Assembly: GCF_020622065.1 (NCBI RefSeq)
Contig: NZ_JAHRYQ010000001.1
Span: 1,302,001-1,366,000 of the forward strand
Direction: 5' to 3'
Source of the DNA: Geothrix sp.
GTDB taxonomy: Bacteria > Acidobacteriota > Holophagae > Holophagales > Holophagaceae
Length of the DNA: 64,000 nucleotides
Part shown: positions 57,033 through 64,000 of the stretch, piece after piece
How the letters are laid out: every line of letters starts with the position of its first letter
Position numbering within the stretch: position 1 is the stretch's first letter
The notes under the pieces: model-generated
Told to the model about the DNA's origin: nothing
The model's input: the letters and a program-made list of their open reading frames with translations, nothing else
The model's database searches: none
Translations under genes and position numbers: made by a program

Positions 57033-58382
57033 ATGGCGGAACAAGAGATTCAGCGCGAGGTCGAGTCCGGGGTGCGGGTTTTTCTGGGGCGGGCCTTGGT
57101 CTGCCTGGGGTCGGTGCTCTTCCTCGGCCTCGGCCTGGGCATGAGTGTCCATCAGGGGGCCTCGGTCCCCTGGACCCTGGGGCTTGTCATGACGGTGTTC
57201 CTGGTGGTCATTCTCATGGCCCGCTGGCAGGTGCGGCTGGTGGCGGAGCCCCTGGGCCAGCTGCTGGGCGGATCCAGACCCAGGACCATCGAGGACCTGC
57301 CGCGGGCCTGGTCCGCCCTGGAACAGGAGAACCTGGATCTCCGCGAGCGGGCGGCGCGCGAGGACCGGCTGCTGCCCAGCATCATGGCGAGACTTGAGGA
57401 GGGGGTGCTGCTGTTCGGCCCTGCTGGCGGTCTGGAACAGTTCAACCCCGCCGCCCAGCGCCACCTGGGCCTGGGGGCGCCCCTGGCGAAGGGCATGGTG
57501 GTGGGCGAGGTGTTCCGCGACCCGGACAGCTCCGCCGCGGTTCAGAAGGCCTATCGAGGCGCACCCTCGGAATGGCGCCTGGCGCGGGCGGGCCGGACCC
57601 TCCGGGTGCGGGCCATCCCCTTCGCCCCGGCAGGCTCCGTCAGCGGCGTGCTGCTCACCCTCGATGATGTGACGAGCCAGGAGGCCCTCGAAACCACGCG
57701 GCAGAAATTCATCTCCAATGTCAGCCACGAACTGAAGACGCCGGTGACCGCCATCCGCATCGCCGCCGAGAATCTGCAGGAAGAGGCGCTGCCGGATTCG
57801 GCCCAGGCGGGGGCCCAGTCCATCCTCCGGTCCGTGGATCGCCTCTCCTTGTTGCTGGGCGACCTCTCCGAATTGAGTCGCATCGAAAGCGGGGCCCTGC
57901 ATCTTGACCCCGTGCGCCTGGATCTGGCGGCCTTCCTCGCCTCCCTCGTCAAGGACCAGCAGGCGCGCCTCGCCGGAGCCGGCGTCAGCCTGGCGGTGGA
58001 GGTCGAGGCTCCCGAAGGGGCCACCCTCCTGGCGGATCCCCTGCGCCTGAGCCAGGTGGTGGAAAACCTACTCTCCAACGCCATCAAATTCAGCCCGCCG
58101 GACGGCCGAGTGGAGCTCCGCGTCAGGCTCTCCGAGCGGGGGCAGCTGTGGGAGGTCAAGGATCAGGGGCCGGGCATCCCCTTGGCTGACCAGGGACGCA
58201 TCTTCGAGCGATTCTACCGCTCCCAGGCTACGAAGGCCAAACCCGGCACGGGTCTGGGCTTGGCCATCGTGAAGCACCTCTGCCGCCTGATGGGCGGTGA
58301 GGTCACGGTGGAGAGCCAGCCAGGCGAGGGCGCCACCTTCCGGGTGATGCTGCCCCCGTTGCCAAGCCGGCAGGAGGATTAG
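57033..58382 (+). CDS. phoR: Phosphate-regulon sensor histidine kinase
   Basis: The 449-residue protein has two N-terminal membrane helices with a very short periplasmic loop, a PAS domain (about 120-215), a HisKA box FISNVSHELKTPVTAIR with His232, and a HATPase with NLLSNAIKFSP, VKDQGPGIP and GTGLGLAIVKHL. This is PhoR architecture, and its placement by pst and phoB supports the call. A TATGGT box ends eight bases before the ATG, suggesting a leaderless message. It converges with phoB. Confidence 0.9.
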   Translation: MAEQEIQREVESGVRVFLGRALVCLGSVLFLGLGLGMSVHQGASVPWTLGLVMTVFLVVILMARWQVRLVAEPLGQLLGGSRPRTIEDLPRAWSALEQENLDLRERAAREDRLLPSIMARLEEGVLLFGPAGGLEQFNPAAQRHLGLGAPLAKGMVVGEVFRDPDSSAAVQKAYRGAPSEWRLARAGRTLRVRAIPFAPAGSVSGVLLTLDDVTSQEALETTRQKFISNVSHELKTPVTAIRIAAENLQEEALPDSAQAGAQSILRSVDRLSLLLGDLSELSRIESGALHLDPVRLDLAAFLASLVKDQQARLAGAGVSLAVEVEAPEGATLLADPLRLSQVVENLLSNAIKFSPPDGRVELRVRLSERGQLWEVKDQGPGIPLADQGRIFERFYRSQATKAKPGTGLGLAIVKHLCRLMGGEVTVESQPGEGATFRVMLPPLPSRQED

Positions 58383-58406
58383 GGCCTGATTTAAATCCTG
58401 CGGTGA

Positions 58407-59111
58407 TTAGGCGCCAGCCGGCCCGCCGAGCCGGTAGCCGACCCCCACGACCGTTTCAATGAGGTCGGCCGCCGGCTCGCCGAGCTTGGCCCGGACCCGC
58501 CGGACATGGGCATCGATGGTGCGGCTTTCGCCCAGGTATTCCAGGCCCCAGACCTGCTGCAGGATCTTCTCGCGGCTCAGGACGCGGCGGGGATTGCCGA
58601 GGAAATACGCCAGCAGCTCGAACTCCCGGCGGGTGAGGTCGACCAGCTGCCCGTCCACGCGCGCCGTGTGCATGTCGAGGTCCACGGTGATGGGGCCGAA
58701 GGTCAGCTGCGGAGCGCGATCCGCGATTTCGGTGGGGACCGCGCGCCGGAGGATGGCCCGCAGGCGGGCCGCCAGCTCCCGCGCCGAGAAGGGCTTGGAT
58801 ACATAGTCGTCCGCGCCGAGCTCAAGGCCCAGCACCCGGTCGATCTCCTCGCTCCGGGCGGTGACGAGCAGCACGGGGAGGCCGCGGTGCAAAGCATGGG
58901 TCCGGATGGCCCGCAGCACATCGAGGCCGTCCATGTCGGGCAGGCTCAGATCGAGCAGGGCCGCATCGAGTCTGGGACTTGGTGCGCTGAGGGCCTGGAG
59001 GGCATCCCGGCCGGTGCCCACGCTGGTCAGGCTGAAGCCCTCCCGGCGCAAATGCTGCTCGAGACCCAGGCGGATCTCAGTGTCGTCTTCCAGGAGGAGG
59101 ATGTGGGGCAT
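58407..59111 (-). CDS. phoB: Phosphate-regulon response regulator
   Basis: The 234-residue OmpR/PhoB-family regulator has acidic pocket LLEDD, phospho-acceptor Asp54 in LLDLSLPDMDG, and Lys in ADDYVSKPF. A winged-helix DNA-binding domain ends with SREKILQQVWGLEYLGESRT, TIDAHVRRVRAKLGE and TVVGVGYRLG. It lies downstream of phoU and is probably the last gene of the pst operon. Its partner phoR is on the opposite strand, tail to tail. Confidence 0.92.
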   Translation of the reverse strand: MPHILLLEDDTEIRLGLEQHLRREGFSLTSVGTGRDALQALSAPSPRLDAALLDLSLPDMDGLDVLRAIRTHALHRGLPVLLVTARSEEIDRVLGLELGADDYVSKPFSARELAARLRAILRRAVPTEIADRAPQLTFGPITVDLDMHTARVDGQLVDLTRREFELLAYFLGNPRRVLSREKILQQVWGLEYLGESRTIDAHVRRVRAKLGEPAADLIETVVGVGYRLGGPAGA

Positions 59112-59125
59112 GGGACCCTTCGTCG

Positions 59126-59791
59126 CTATTCTACGGAGTTGCCGCGGAGATATGGGTGCTTGGCGTTCCGGCCCTCGAGGATGAAGAGGACCTCTTCCGC
59201 GATGTTGGTGGCCTCGTCGGCGATGCGCTCCCAGTTCTTGATGACGAGGATCAGATGGCTCGCCCGCTCGATGCAGAGGGGATCCGCGAGCATGATGCGC
59301 AGCAGGTCCCGGTAGATCTTCCCGTAGAGGGCGTCCACGCTGTCGTCGCTCAGGATCACGGCCTGGGCCAGCGCGGCGTCGCTGCTGACGAAGGCATCCA
59401 CCGCCCGGCGGACCATGTTCCTCGTTTCGGTGCCCAGCTGCTCCAGGTCGTTGCCGGCCAGGATGGGCGGATGGACCAGGGACACCCGGCGCGCGATGTT
59501 GCAGCAGTGGTCGCCGATGCGCTCCAGCTCGGGGATGATCTTGAGGCTCGAGGCGATGCGGCGGAGGTCCGAAGCCGCAGGGGAGTGAAGGGCCAGGAGG
59601 TCGATGCATTGCTGGTCGAGCTTGAGCTCCCACTCGTCCATGCGGCGGTCGAGAAGGTTGACCTGCTCGGCCTTGGCCGGGGAGGGTTCCGTCAGGGCCT
59701 GGATGGTGAGATCGATCATCTCCTCGGCCACGCCGGCCATGGCCATGATCCCGTCCCGCAGCTCCTTGAGTTCCGTGTCGAACAGCCGCAT
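59126..59791 (-). CDS. phoU: Phosphate-signalling protein PhoU
   Basis: The 221-residue all-helical protein has two PhoU repeats, with metal-ligand motifs SSLKIIPELERIGDHCCNIARR and LVIKNWERIADEATNIAEEV split across the halves. PhoU links Pst transport to PhoR inhibition. The ATG overlaps the pstB stop (TGATG) and phoB follows by 14 bp. Confidence 0.94.
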   Translation of the reverse strand: MRLFDTELKELRDGIMAMAGVAEEMIDLTIQALTEPSPAKAEQVNLLDRRMDEWELKLDQQCIDLLALHSPAASDLRRIASSLKIIPELERIGDHCCNIARRVSLVHPPILAGNDLEQLGTETRNMVRRAVDAFVSSDAALAQAVILSDDSVDALYGKIYRDLLRIMLADPLCIERASHLILVIKNWERIADEATNIAEEVLFILEGRNAKHPYLRGNSVE

Positions 59792-60675
59792 CAGCCGAAC
59801 CTCCCCGTGATGTAGTCTTCCGTCATTTGCACTCTCGGCGTGGTGAAGATCCGCTCGGTGAGGTCCATCTCGACCAGTTTGCCCAGCCAGAAGAAGGCCG
59901 TGAAGTCGCTGACCCGGGCCGCCTGCTGCATGTTGTGGGTGACGATCACGATGGTGAGGCGTTCCTTCAACTCGGTGATGAGGTCCTCGATCTTGGCGGT
60001 GGCGATGGGGTCGAGGGCGGAGCAGGGTTCGTCCATCAGCAGGACTTCGGGATTCACCGCCAGGGCCCGGGCGATGCAGAGCCGCTGCTGCTGGCCTCCG
60101 GAGAGCCCGTTGGCCGAGTCCTTCAGCCGGTCCTTGACCTCGTCCCACAGGCCGGCCCCCTTCAGGCTGGTTTCGACAGCCTCCTCCAGCACCGTGCGGT
60201 CCCGCTGACCCTGGATGCGAAGGCCATAGGCCACATTCTCGAAGATGGACTTGGGGAAGGGGTTCGACTTCTGGAACACCATGCCGGCGCGCTTCCTGAG
60301 GGCGATCACATCCGTCTCGGGAGCGTAGAGGTCCGTATCGCCCAGCAGGACCCGGCCTTCGATCCGGACATTCTCGATGAGGTCGTTCATCCGGTTCAGG
60401 CAGCGGAGCAGGGTGCTCTTGCCGCATCCCGAGGGGCCGATGAACGACATGACCGAGTTCGGGGCCACCTGCAGGTTGATGTCCGACAGGGCCTGCTTCT
60501 CGCCGTAGAACAGGTTCAGCCGCTCGACGCGCAGCATGGTCGACGCCGGTCCGGCATTGGGGGCCGGCAGGGGCAGGTGGGCCCTGGGGAGGACTCCGGG
60601 GCGCGAACCGGATCCGTTGATCGGTGCTGGCAAGAGCGCGGGCTCCGGCACCGGGCGAGGGTCGTCGATTTCCAT
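59791..60675 (-). CDS. pstB: Phosphate ABC transporter ATPase
   Basis: The 294-residue ATPase has Walker [14 protein letters not shown], the Q-loop region VFQKSNPFP, signature [16 protein letters not shown], Walker [14 protein letters not shown] and the H-loop in VTHNMQQ. It carries an unusual Pro-rich N-terminal extension of about 46 residues before the domain starts at MLRVERLN. The ATG at 60675 has a GGAG site; no site precedes the inner ATG at 60537. A start at 60696 is also possible. Confidence 0.93.
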   Translation of the reverse strand: MEIDDPRPVPEPALLPAPINGSGSRPGVLPRAHLPLPAPNAGPASTMLRVERLNLFYGEKQALSDINLQVAPNSVMSFIGPSGCGKSTLLRCLNRMNDLIENVRIEGRVLLGDTDLYAPETDVIALRKRAGMVFQKSNPFPKSIFENVAYGLRIQGQRDRTVLEEAVETSLKGAGLWDEVKDRLKDSANGLSGGQQQRLCIARALAVNPEVLLMDEPCSALDPIATAKIEDLITELKERLTIVIVTHNMQQAARVSDFTAFFWLGKLVEMDLTERIFTTPRVQMTEDYITGRFG

Positions 60676-60698
60676 GGCGAGGGCTCCGGTAGGCATGA

Positions 60699-62300
60699 TC
60701 AGAATGTGCTCCCGCCCAGGCGTTCCCGCAGCTTGCGCCGCAGGTTCAGGGCAAACAGGTTGAGGATGACCACCACCAGCAGCAGCAGCAGCGAGGCCAT
60801 GAAGACCATGGGCTTGGCGGCCTCGGAATTGGGGCTCTGGAACCCGACATCGTAGATGTGGAAACCGAGGTGCATGAATTTCCGGTCGAGGTGGAGGAAG
60901 GGGAAGGTTCCGTCCAGGGGCATGGCGGGGGCGAGCTTCACTACGCCGGTCAACATGAGGGGCGCCACCTCGCCCGCGCCCCGGGCGATGGCCAGGATGA
61001 GGCCGGTGAGGATGCCGGGGGTGGCGCTGGGCAGGACGACATTCCAGAGGGTCTGCCACTTGGTGGCGCCCATGGCCAGGCTGGCTTCCCGCTGAGAACG
61101 GGGCACGGCTCCCAGCGCCTCCTCGGTGGCCACCACCACCACGGGCACCGTCAGCAGGGAGAGGGTAAGGGAGGCCCAGAGGATGCCGCCGGTCCCGTAG
61201 GTGGGCGTGGGCAGGCTGTCGGCGTAGAAGAGGTGGTCGATGGTGCCCCCCAGGCCGTAGACGAAGAAGCCCAGGCCGAACACGCCGAACACGATGGAGG
61301 GGACGCCCGCCAGGTTGTTCACGGCCACGCGGACGGCCCGGACCAGCCAGCCCTGCCGGGCGTATTCGCGAAGATAAAGGGCCGTGATCACGCCCAGGGG
61401 CACCACCAGGACCGACATCACCAGGACCATCATCACGGTGCCGAAGATCGCGGGGAAGATGCCGCCCTCGGTGTTGGATTCCCGCGGCGAATCGGCCATG
61501 AATTCCCAGAGACGCGAGGCGTACACGCCCAGCTTTCCGAAGACATTCATGTCATTGGCGGGAACCAGCCGGACCACGGAGGCCAGGGGCAGCTCCTTGA
61601 CCTGTCCATCGGCCGTTGAAAGGGAAAGGGTCCAGGTCCTGGACTGCGCCCGGAGGTCCTCCAGGCCCGCCTGGACCTGGTCATAGGTCACCTGGAGGGC
61701 GGAAACCTTGGCATCCAGCGATTCGAGGAGGGCCGCATCGCCGTTCTTTTCGGCTTTGCGGCGGGCCAACCGGATGGCTTCGATGCGGCGGTTGAGCTCC
61801 CCGACTTCGCCCTTCTCGATGGACTGGATGCGGCGGCGCAGGCGGTAGGCTTCGCCCAGGTGGCCCTGGGCCTCGGCCAAGGCACGCGTTCCCGTGGCCA
61901 CGACTTCGCCCTGGTGGCTGATGGAGGCGATCCGGCCGATGAAGGGACCGTATTCGAGCCGTTCGATGAGCAGGGCATCTTTCGGCCGTTCCGGAGCGCT
62001 GCTGATGTCGGCGGCGGGGATCCAGCGGAAGTCCTGGCCATAGATGTCGCGGTTGGCGACGCGGAACTGGATCTTCTCGGATTCTGCCCCGCGGGCGGGC
62101 TCATGGCCCGTGATCTCCCCCAGGAGGGGCCCGTCAGGCGTCTGGACCTGGACGATGGGACTGGGCCAGAAGTAGCCCAGGCCCTTGGCCGCGATGAACC
62201 CGGCCAAGCCGATGATCATCGCAAGACAGAAGGCGAGGACTGTGGCGGAGAGCCAGACGAAGACATCGCCTTGACGGAAGGATTCGGTCAAGCGGCTCAT
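60699..62300 (-). CDS. pstA: Phosphate ABC transporter permease PstA, long form
   Basis: The 533-residue permease is almost twice the usual length. After a first membrane helix (about 15-38) there is a 230-residue extracytoplasmic insert with a coiled coil (about 145-230; [20 protein letters not shown] and following). The standard BPD permease domain comes last, with the EAA-like loop [20 protein letters not shown]. The start overlaps the pstC stop (TGATG). Long PstA/PstC pairs are known from some proteobacteria. Confidence 0.9.
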   Translation of the reverse strand: MSRLTESFRQGDVFVWLSATVLAFCLAMIIGLAGFIAAKGLGYFWPSPIVQVQTPDGPLLGEITGHEPARGAESEKIQFRVANRDIYGQDFRWIPAADISSAPERPKDALLIERLEYGPFIGRIASISHQGEVVATGTRALAEAQGHLGEAYRLRRRIQSIEKGEVGELNRRIEAIRLARRKAEKNGDAALLESLDAKVSALQVTYDQVQAGLEDLRAQSRTWTLSLSTADGQVKELPLASVVRLVPANDMNVFGKLGVYASRLWEFMADSPRESNTEGGIFPAIFGTVMMVLVMSVLVVPLGVITALYLREYARQGWLVRAVRVAVNNLAGVPSIVFGVFGLGFFVYGLGGTIDHLFYADSLPTPTYGTGGILWASLTLSLLTVPVVVVATEEALGAVPRSQREASLAMGATKWQTLWNVVLPSATPGILTGLILAIARGAGEVAPLMLTGVVKLAPAMPLDGTFPFLHLDRKFMHLGFHIYDVGFQSPNSEAAKPMVFMASLLLLLVVVILNLFALNLRRKLRERLGGSTF

Positions 62301-64000
62301 CAGATGGACTCATAGCGGCGCCGCAGCCGCTGGCGGACCAGTTCGGCGACGGTGTTGAGGATGAAGGTGAAGATGAAGAGGAGGAAGGCCGCGAGGAAGA
62401 GGATGCGGTAGAGGGTTCCATGCAGCGGGGCTTCCGGGATCTCCACGGCGATGTTGGCGCTGAGGGTGCGCATGCCGTTGAAGGGGCTCCAGTCCAGCAC
62501 GGGGGTGTTGCCCGTGGCCATGAGGACGATCATCGTCTCGCCGATAGCCCGGCCCAGGCCGACCATGGTGGCGGAGAAGATGCCGGGGCTGGCCGTCGGG
62601 AGCACCACGCGCCAGGCGGTCTGCCAGGGGCTGGCGCCGCAGGCGAGGCTGGCCGAGGTGAGCGAGCGGGGCACGCTCGACAGGGCGTCTTCGCTGATGG
62701 TGAAAATGATCGGGATGACGGCGAACCCCATGGCGAAGCCGACCACCAGGCTGTTCCGCTGATCATAGGAGACGCCCATGGCCGACTGCAGCCAGGCGCG
62801 GTAGCTGCCTCCCATCATCGTGTGCTCGACCCAGGGCCCGGCCAGGCTGGCGAGCCAGATGCCCACGAGCAGCACCGGGAACATCCAGAGCGCCTCGCGG
62901 CCGGTGCCGAAGGCGTTGCGGAAGGGCTGGGGCAGGCGGCTCCAGATGGGCATGACCAGCAGGGCCAGGAAAAGGACGGCGAAGGGGTAGATGAAGACTT
63001 CCACGGCCATTTTTTCGAGCAGGGGCGCCATGACGAGGCCCGCGAGGAAGCCGAGCACCACGGAGGGCAGGGCCGCCATGATCTCCACCGTGGGCTTGAT
63101 GACATTCCGCAGGCGCGGAGAGGCCAGCTGCGAGGTGTAGAGCGCCCCGAGGACCGCCAGGGGGAACGCGAAGAGCATGGCGTACAGGGTGCCCTTGAGG
63201 GTTCCGAAGACCAGGGGCACGAGGCTGAACTTGGGTTCGAAATCGTCGGTGCCGCCCGTGCTCTGCCAGACATATTCCGCCTTCTCGTACCCCTCGTAGT
63301 GGGTCTTCCCCCACAGCAGGCCGAAGCTGACTTCCGGATGAGGGGCGCTCAGGGACCAGAGGCGCAGGGCGCCCGTGGCGGCGTTCGCATGGAGGATGAG
63401 GTCGCCCCGGGGCGCCAGGGTGGCGTGGCCGGGGCCGTCGATGCGCATGGAGAACAGCCGCCGTTCAGTTGTCAGGTGGTCCACCACGACCTGACGGGCC
63501 GTCCAACCGAGGAACCGCTTGTCGCGCTGGCTGGGCTGAAACCCCAGGACGGCTCCGTCCAGGCGGGGGAAGTGGTGGAAGGACTGGAGCTGGAAGGTTT
63601 CGTTCACCCGGACCCGCTGGAAGGCGGCGAGCTTGCCCTGAGCCCCGCCGACCAGAAGGCTGGTGTGCCCCAGCGCGAAGCCCAGGGACTGGATCGGCTC
63701 GCCGAAATCTGAGGTGGAGAGGACGCCATTCGCCTCGGGATCCACATCCAGCAGGTGGCCTTCCCGGGTTCCGATGAAGAGGTTTTTGGCGTCGCCGCTC
63801 CAGGCCGCCGCCGTGGGATGGAGCGCGGGATCGAGGGGAAGGGCCTTCCAGTCGAGGGTGCCCGTACCATCCAGGGCCGATTCGGACCAGACCAGGCCAT
63901 CGCCCCGGCGGGCGGCCACCCTCAAGGTGGTTCCGCCGGCGAGGCCTCCCCCCTCCAAGGTCTGGAAGGTCAGGATCTCGCCCACCTGCAGCCCGACCAG
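62300..64000 (-). CDS. pstC: Phosphate ABC transporter permease PstC, long form, start outside window
   Basis: 566 residues are visible and the frame stays open to the window edge. The first 240 visible residues form a beta-rich, WD-like domain (KNLFIGTREGHLLDVDPEAN, HTSLLVGGAQGKLAAF, RGDLILHANAATGALRLWSL). The permease domain follows with about six helices and the EAA-like loop ALSSVPRSLTSASLACGASP. Its size and layout fit the COG4590-type PstC found with long PstA. It is the first Pst gene visible in the operon; the binding protein PstS may be upstream. Confidence 0.9.
   Translation of the reverse strand: MVGLQVGEILTFQTLEGGGLAGGTTLRVAARRGDGLVWSESALDGTGTLDWKALPLDPALHPTAAAWSGDAKNLFIGTREGHLLDVDPEANGVLSTSDFGEPIQSLGFALGHTSLLVGGAQGKLAAFQRVRVNETFQLQSFHHFPRLDGAVLGFQPSQRDKRFLGWTARQVVVDHLTTERRLFSMRIDGPGHATLAPRGDLILHANAATGALRLWSLSAPHPEVSFGLLWGKTHYEGYEKAEYVWQSTGGTDDFEPKFSLVPLVFGTLKGTLYAMLFAFPLAVLGALYTSQLASPRLRNVIKPTVEIMAALPSVVLGFLAGLVMAPLLEKMAVEVFIYPFAVLFLALLVMPIWSRLPQPFRNAFGTGREALWMFPVLLVGIWLASLAGPWVEHTMMGGSYRAWLQSAMGVSYDQRNSLVVGFAMGFAVIPIIFTISEDALSSVPRSLTSASLACGASPWQTAWRVVLPTASPGIFSATMVGLGRAIGETMIVLMATGNTPVLDWSPFNGMRTLSANIAVEIPEAPLHGTLYRILFLAAFLLFIFTFILNTVAELVRQRLRRRYESI

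Noticed and set aside
1-64000. Search for tRNA, rRNA, CRISPR arrays, riboswitches and insertion sequences
   Set aside because: No cloverleaf, regular spaced repeat, transposase or terminal inverted repeat was seen. Non-coding gaps are all under about 205 bp. Small RNAs cannot be ruled out by eye.

Overview
The window is 64 kb of high-GC, densely packed bacterial chromosome. It holds about 65 protein genes, many joined by ATGA, GTGA or TGATG overlaps. No rRNA, tRNA, insertion sequence, prophage or CRISPR array was seen. Signal peptides, a lipoprotein, a CsgG-like protein and soluble chemoreceptor and SpoIIE signalling proteins point to a Gram-negative (diderm) host. Gene content and style suggest an Acidobacteriota of the Holophagae/Geothrix type. 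This is an inference from general knowledge, because no marker rRNA is present.

Layout. 0-4.4 kb: the end of an MgtC/DUF4010 membrane protein, then a minus-strand pair made of a STAS anti-sigma-antagonist and a fused sensor/SpoIIE phosphatase/anti-sigma kinase. 4.4-11.5 kb: a plus-strand run with an aldehyde dehydrogenase, pta, purN, nnr, tsaE, rmuC and an HNH nuclease. 11.5-19 kb: pabB, pepA, an HU/IHF protein, a CsgG-like protein, a minus-strand hydrolase/ferredoxin/lipoprotein group, a cyclophilin and tag. 19-22.5 kb: metG, a hypothetical gene, an ArsC/Spx-like gene and xth. 22.5-27.7 kb: an exported TPR protein, then a DUF1844 - TPR/zinc-ribbon membrane protein - DUF4388 - tdk operon. 27.9-35.4 kb: a glutaryl-CoA-dehydrogenase-like gene, patatin, a universal stress protein, two pirins, a soluble chemoreceptor and rarA. 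35.4-43.1 kb: an AlaX-type editing protein, a cysteine desulfurase, an eight-repeat propeller-like protein, a YheT hydrolase and the malic enzyme-Pta fusion maeB. 43.2-47.5 kb: a photoactive-yellow-protein-like PAS protein and a second SpoIIE phosphatase operon. 47.5-55.1 kb: an SDR and queE, a YfiR-like protein, and a six-gene minus-strand run (GNAT, PlsC, arginase family, hypothetical, Gcr family, DUF2911). 55.2-64 kb: a phosphate island with PiT + DUF47, phoR, and pstC-pstA-pstB-phoU-phoB, the last cut by the window end.

How it fits together. The phosphate island pairs a low-affinity (PiT/DUF47) and a high-affinity (Pst) uptake route with its own PhoR/PhoB. A TTTAC direct repeat with 11-bp period lies in the DUF47-phoR intergenic region and is a candidate Pho box. 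Two SpoIIE-type phosphatases, a chemoreceptor and the PYP-like PAS protein give the region a strong signalling flavour. Several promoters seem to use a TANNCT -10 hexamer very close to the start codon, which suggests short-leader or leaderless mRNAs.

Most striking single item: the 144-aa protein at 43.2-43.7 kb. It keeps the chromophore cysteine, Tyr and Glu of photoactive yellow protein behind a small four-cysteine domain. No wholly new multi-gene defence or mobile system was found. The best candidates for undescribed biology are this protein, the DUF1844/TPR-zinc-ribbon/DUF4388 operon, the propeller-like repeat protein and the two SpoIIE modules.
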